A DNA stretch of 8,130 nucleotides from an uncultured Lachnospiraceae bacterium (GTDB lineage Bacteria; Bacillota; Clostridia; Lachnospirales; Lachnospiraceae), in the NCBI GenBank assembly GCA_946183625.1, contig CAMHCL010000072.1, positions 1-8,130 on the forward strand, given 5' to 3'. The position numbers and the translations under genes were made by a program. Positions 6,889-8,130 of the stretch are shown here, piece after piece. Under the pieces are notes generated by a model that saw nothing but the letters and a program-made list of their open reading frames with translations, made no database searches and was not told where the DNA came from. The stretch's first letter is position 1, and the number at the start of each line of letters is the position of its first letter.

Positions 6889-6910
6889 ATTATCTTATAC
6901 GATTTGAGAT

Positions 6911-8130
6911 TTACAGCTGTGGACCTGCAGCAACAAGTGCCTTACCAGCTTCATTTGTCTCATACTTCTTGAAGTTCTTAACGAATCTCTCTGCAAGATC
7001 CTTAGCCTTAGCTTCCCACTCAGATGCATCAGCATATGTATCACGAGGATCAAGGATTGCAGGATCAACTCCTGGAAGTGATGTAGGTACTTCGAAATCG
7101 AAGTAAGGGATCTTCTTTGTCTCTGCCTTGTTAACGTCTCCGTTAAGGATAGCATCAATGATACCACGTGTATCCTTGATAGAGATTCTCTTACCTGTTC
7201 CGTTCCAACCTGTATTTACGAGATAAGCCTTAGCTCCGCTCTTCTGCATCTTCTTAACAAGTTCTTCACCGTACTTTGTAGGATGAAGCTCAAGGAATGC
7301 CTGTCCGAAGCAAGCTGAGAATGTAGGTGTTGGCTCTGTGATTCCTCTCTCTGTACCAGCAAGCTTAGCAGTAAATCCTGAAAGGAAGTAGTACTGTGTC
7401 TGCTCTGGTGTAAGGATTGATACTGGAGGAAGTACTCCGAATGCATCTGCTGAAAGGAAGATAACGTTCTCAGCATCAGGTCCTGAAGACTTTCCATTTA
7501 CATTCTTAGCAATATTTGTGATGTGCTCGATAGGATATGATACACGAGTATTCTCTGTAACGCTCTTATCAGCAAAATCAATCTTACCAGCTTCGTCTAC
7601 TGTTACGTTCTCAAGAAGAGCATCTCTCTTGATAGCATTGTAGATATCTGGCTCTGACTCTTTATCAAGGTTGATAACCTTAGCATAGCAACCACCCTCG
7701 AAGTTGAATACACCGTTGTCATCCCAACCGTGCTCATCATCTCCGATAAGAAGTCTCTTAGGATCAGTTGAAAGTGTTGTCTTACCTGTTCCTGAAAGAC
7801 CGAAGAAGATTGCTGTGTTCTTTCCTTCCATATCTGTGTTAGCTGAGCAGTGCATTGCTGCAATACCCTTAAGTGGGAGATAGTAGTTCATCATTGAGAA
7901 GATACCCTTCTTCATCTCTCCACCATACCATGTATTGATGATAACCTGCTCACGGCTTGTGATGTTGAATGCAACAGCTGTCTCTGAATTAAGACCAAGC
8001 TCCTTGTAATTCTCTACCTTAGCCTTTGAAGCATTGTATACAACGAAGTCTGGCTCATATGTCTCAAGCTCTTCTGCTGTTGGCTGGATGAACATGTTCT
8101 TAATGAAATGTGCCTGCCAAGCAACCTCAA
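6911..8130 (-). CDS. pckA: ATP-dependent phosphoenolpyruvate carboxykinase, 5' end outside the window
   Basis: The enzyme interconverts oxaloacetate plus ATP with phosphoenolpyruvate, CO2 and ADP in the cytosol. In fermenting anaerobes it can run toward oxaloacetate, conserving ATP; otherwise it serves gluconeogenesis. The frame stays open to the right edge, and the residues before the first internal Met read [11 protein letters not shown], family-like sequence, so 405 C-terminal residues of about 535 are seen. Counting from that Met (8095), the motifs are YGGEMKKG (57-64), the P-loop GLSGTGKT (99-106), the metal-binding LIGDDEHGW (116-124), NFEGGCYAK (131-139), RVSYPIEHI, the nucleotide-site region [18 protein letters not shown], and [13 protein letters not shown]. 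The C-terminus is intact and all expected catalytic motifs are present. The Lys codons seen are almost all AAG, consistent with a highly expressed gene. It converges on the aminotransferase; nothing suggests a functional link between them. Confidence 0.97.
   Translation of the reverse strand, partial: EVAWQAHFIKNMFIQPTAEELETYEPDFVVYNASKAKVENYKELGLNSETAVAFNITSREQVIINTWYGGEMKKGIFSMMNYYLPLKGIAAMHCSANTDMEGKNTAIFFGLSGTGKTTLSTDPKRLLIGDDEHGWDDNGVFNFEGGCYAKVINLDKESEPDIYNAIKRDALLENVTVDEAGKIDFADKSVTENTRVSYPIEHITNIAKNVNGKSSGPDAENVIFLSADAFGVLPPVSILTPEQTQYYFLSGFTAKLAGTERGITEPTPTFSACFGQAFLELHPTKYGEELVKKMQKSGAKAYLVNTGWNGTGKRISIKDTRGIIDAILNGDVNKAETKKIPYFDFEVPTSLPGVDPAILDPRDTYADASEWEAKAKDLAERFVKNFKKYETNEAGKALVAAGPQL

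Larger units (their letters stand above)
6574..6905. repeat. Imperfect palindrome of about 330 bp filling the convergent intergenic region
   Basis: The 326 bases between the two stop codons contain no convincing gene but are symmetric around 6729/6730. The outer arms 6574-6604 and 6875-6905 match at 28 of 31 positions. Next, both terminators keep CTGAGAGT or CTGCGAGT followed by a T-run. The inner arms 6637-6668 and 6810-6840 match at 28 of 32 positions with one gap; TTGGGG (6672-6677) pairs with CCCCAA (6789-6794), and TGTCATCA (6710-6717) with TGATGACA (6743-6750). At the tip, CAGAATCGT (6720-6728) faces ACGAATTCTG (6731-6740). The right arm is about 20 nt longer, mainly through extra bases around 6796-6809. 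It could be a miniature inverted-repeat element, an inverted duplication of a terminator-plus-tail unit, or a structured RNA. The pairing is seen directly; the origin is not known. Confidence 0.85.

Noticed and set aside
6895..7863. Alternative minus-strand frames overlapping the PEPCK gene (near 6895-7167, 7216-7497, 7603-7863)
   Set aside because: They are out-of-frame shadows of the strongly recognised PEPCK coding sequence, rich in Ser, Leu and Gln from frame shift.

Overview
The window most likely comes from a low-to-moderate-GC anaerobic Firmicute of the family Lachnospiraceae (Butyrivibrio/Roseburia/Lachnospira-like). This rests on protein resemblance and gene content recalled from memory, on strong AGGAG/GGAG ribosome binding sites, and on Clostridia-style terminators; no database search was possible. 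No mobile-element protein, CRISPR array, tRNA or rRNA gene was seen.

Region 1 (1-5398, minus strand) is a tight three-gene operon read right to left. First comes a 1319-aa multidomain protein (DUF5717-like). After a 13-bp gap that carries the next ribosome binding site comes a 417-aa protein (DUF5716-like), whose motif order matches a shortened, degenerate Hsp70/actin-like ATPase. Last, through a TAATG stop/start overlap, comes a third small conserved-looking gene that runs off the left edge. The spacing argues that the three products are made together and act in one complex or process. That process is unknown; a chaperone-like or scaffold role is inference.

Region 2 (5399-5531) is a 133-bp divergent control region. 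It holds a good plus-strand sigma-A promoter, a weaker minus-strand one whose -10 box overlaps it, and nested inverted repeats.

Region 3 (5532-6584, plus strand) is a stand-alone PLP-dependent aminotransferase of the HisC/CobD-like fold-type I group, ending in a strong intrinsic terminator.

Region 4 (6574-6905) lies between two convergent genes and is the most unusual DNA here. It is a roughly 330-bp imperfect palindrome centred near 6729/6730. Its outermost 31-nt arms match at 28 positions; the left arm takes in the stop codon of the aminotransferase and the right arm ends just short of the PEPCK stop codon. Both intrinsic terminators and a long hairpin element are part of the symmetry.

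Region 5 (6911-8130, minus strand) is most of an ATP-dependent phosphoenolpyruvate carboxykinase gene, cut at its 5' end by the right window edge. It is a central-metabolism enzyme converging on the aminotransferase.
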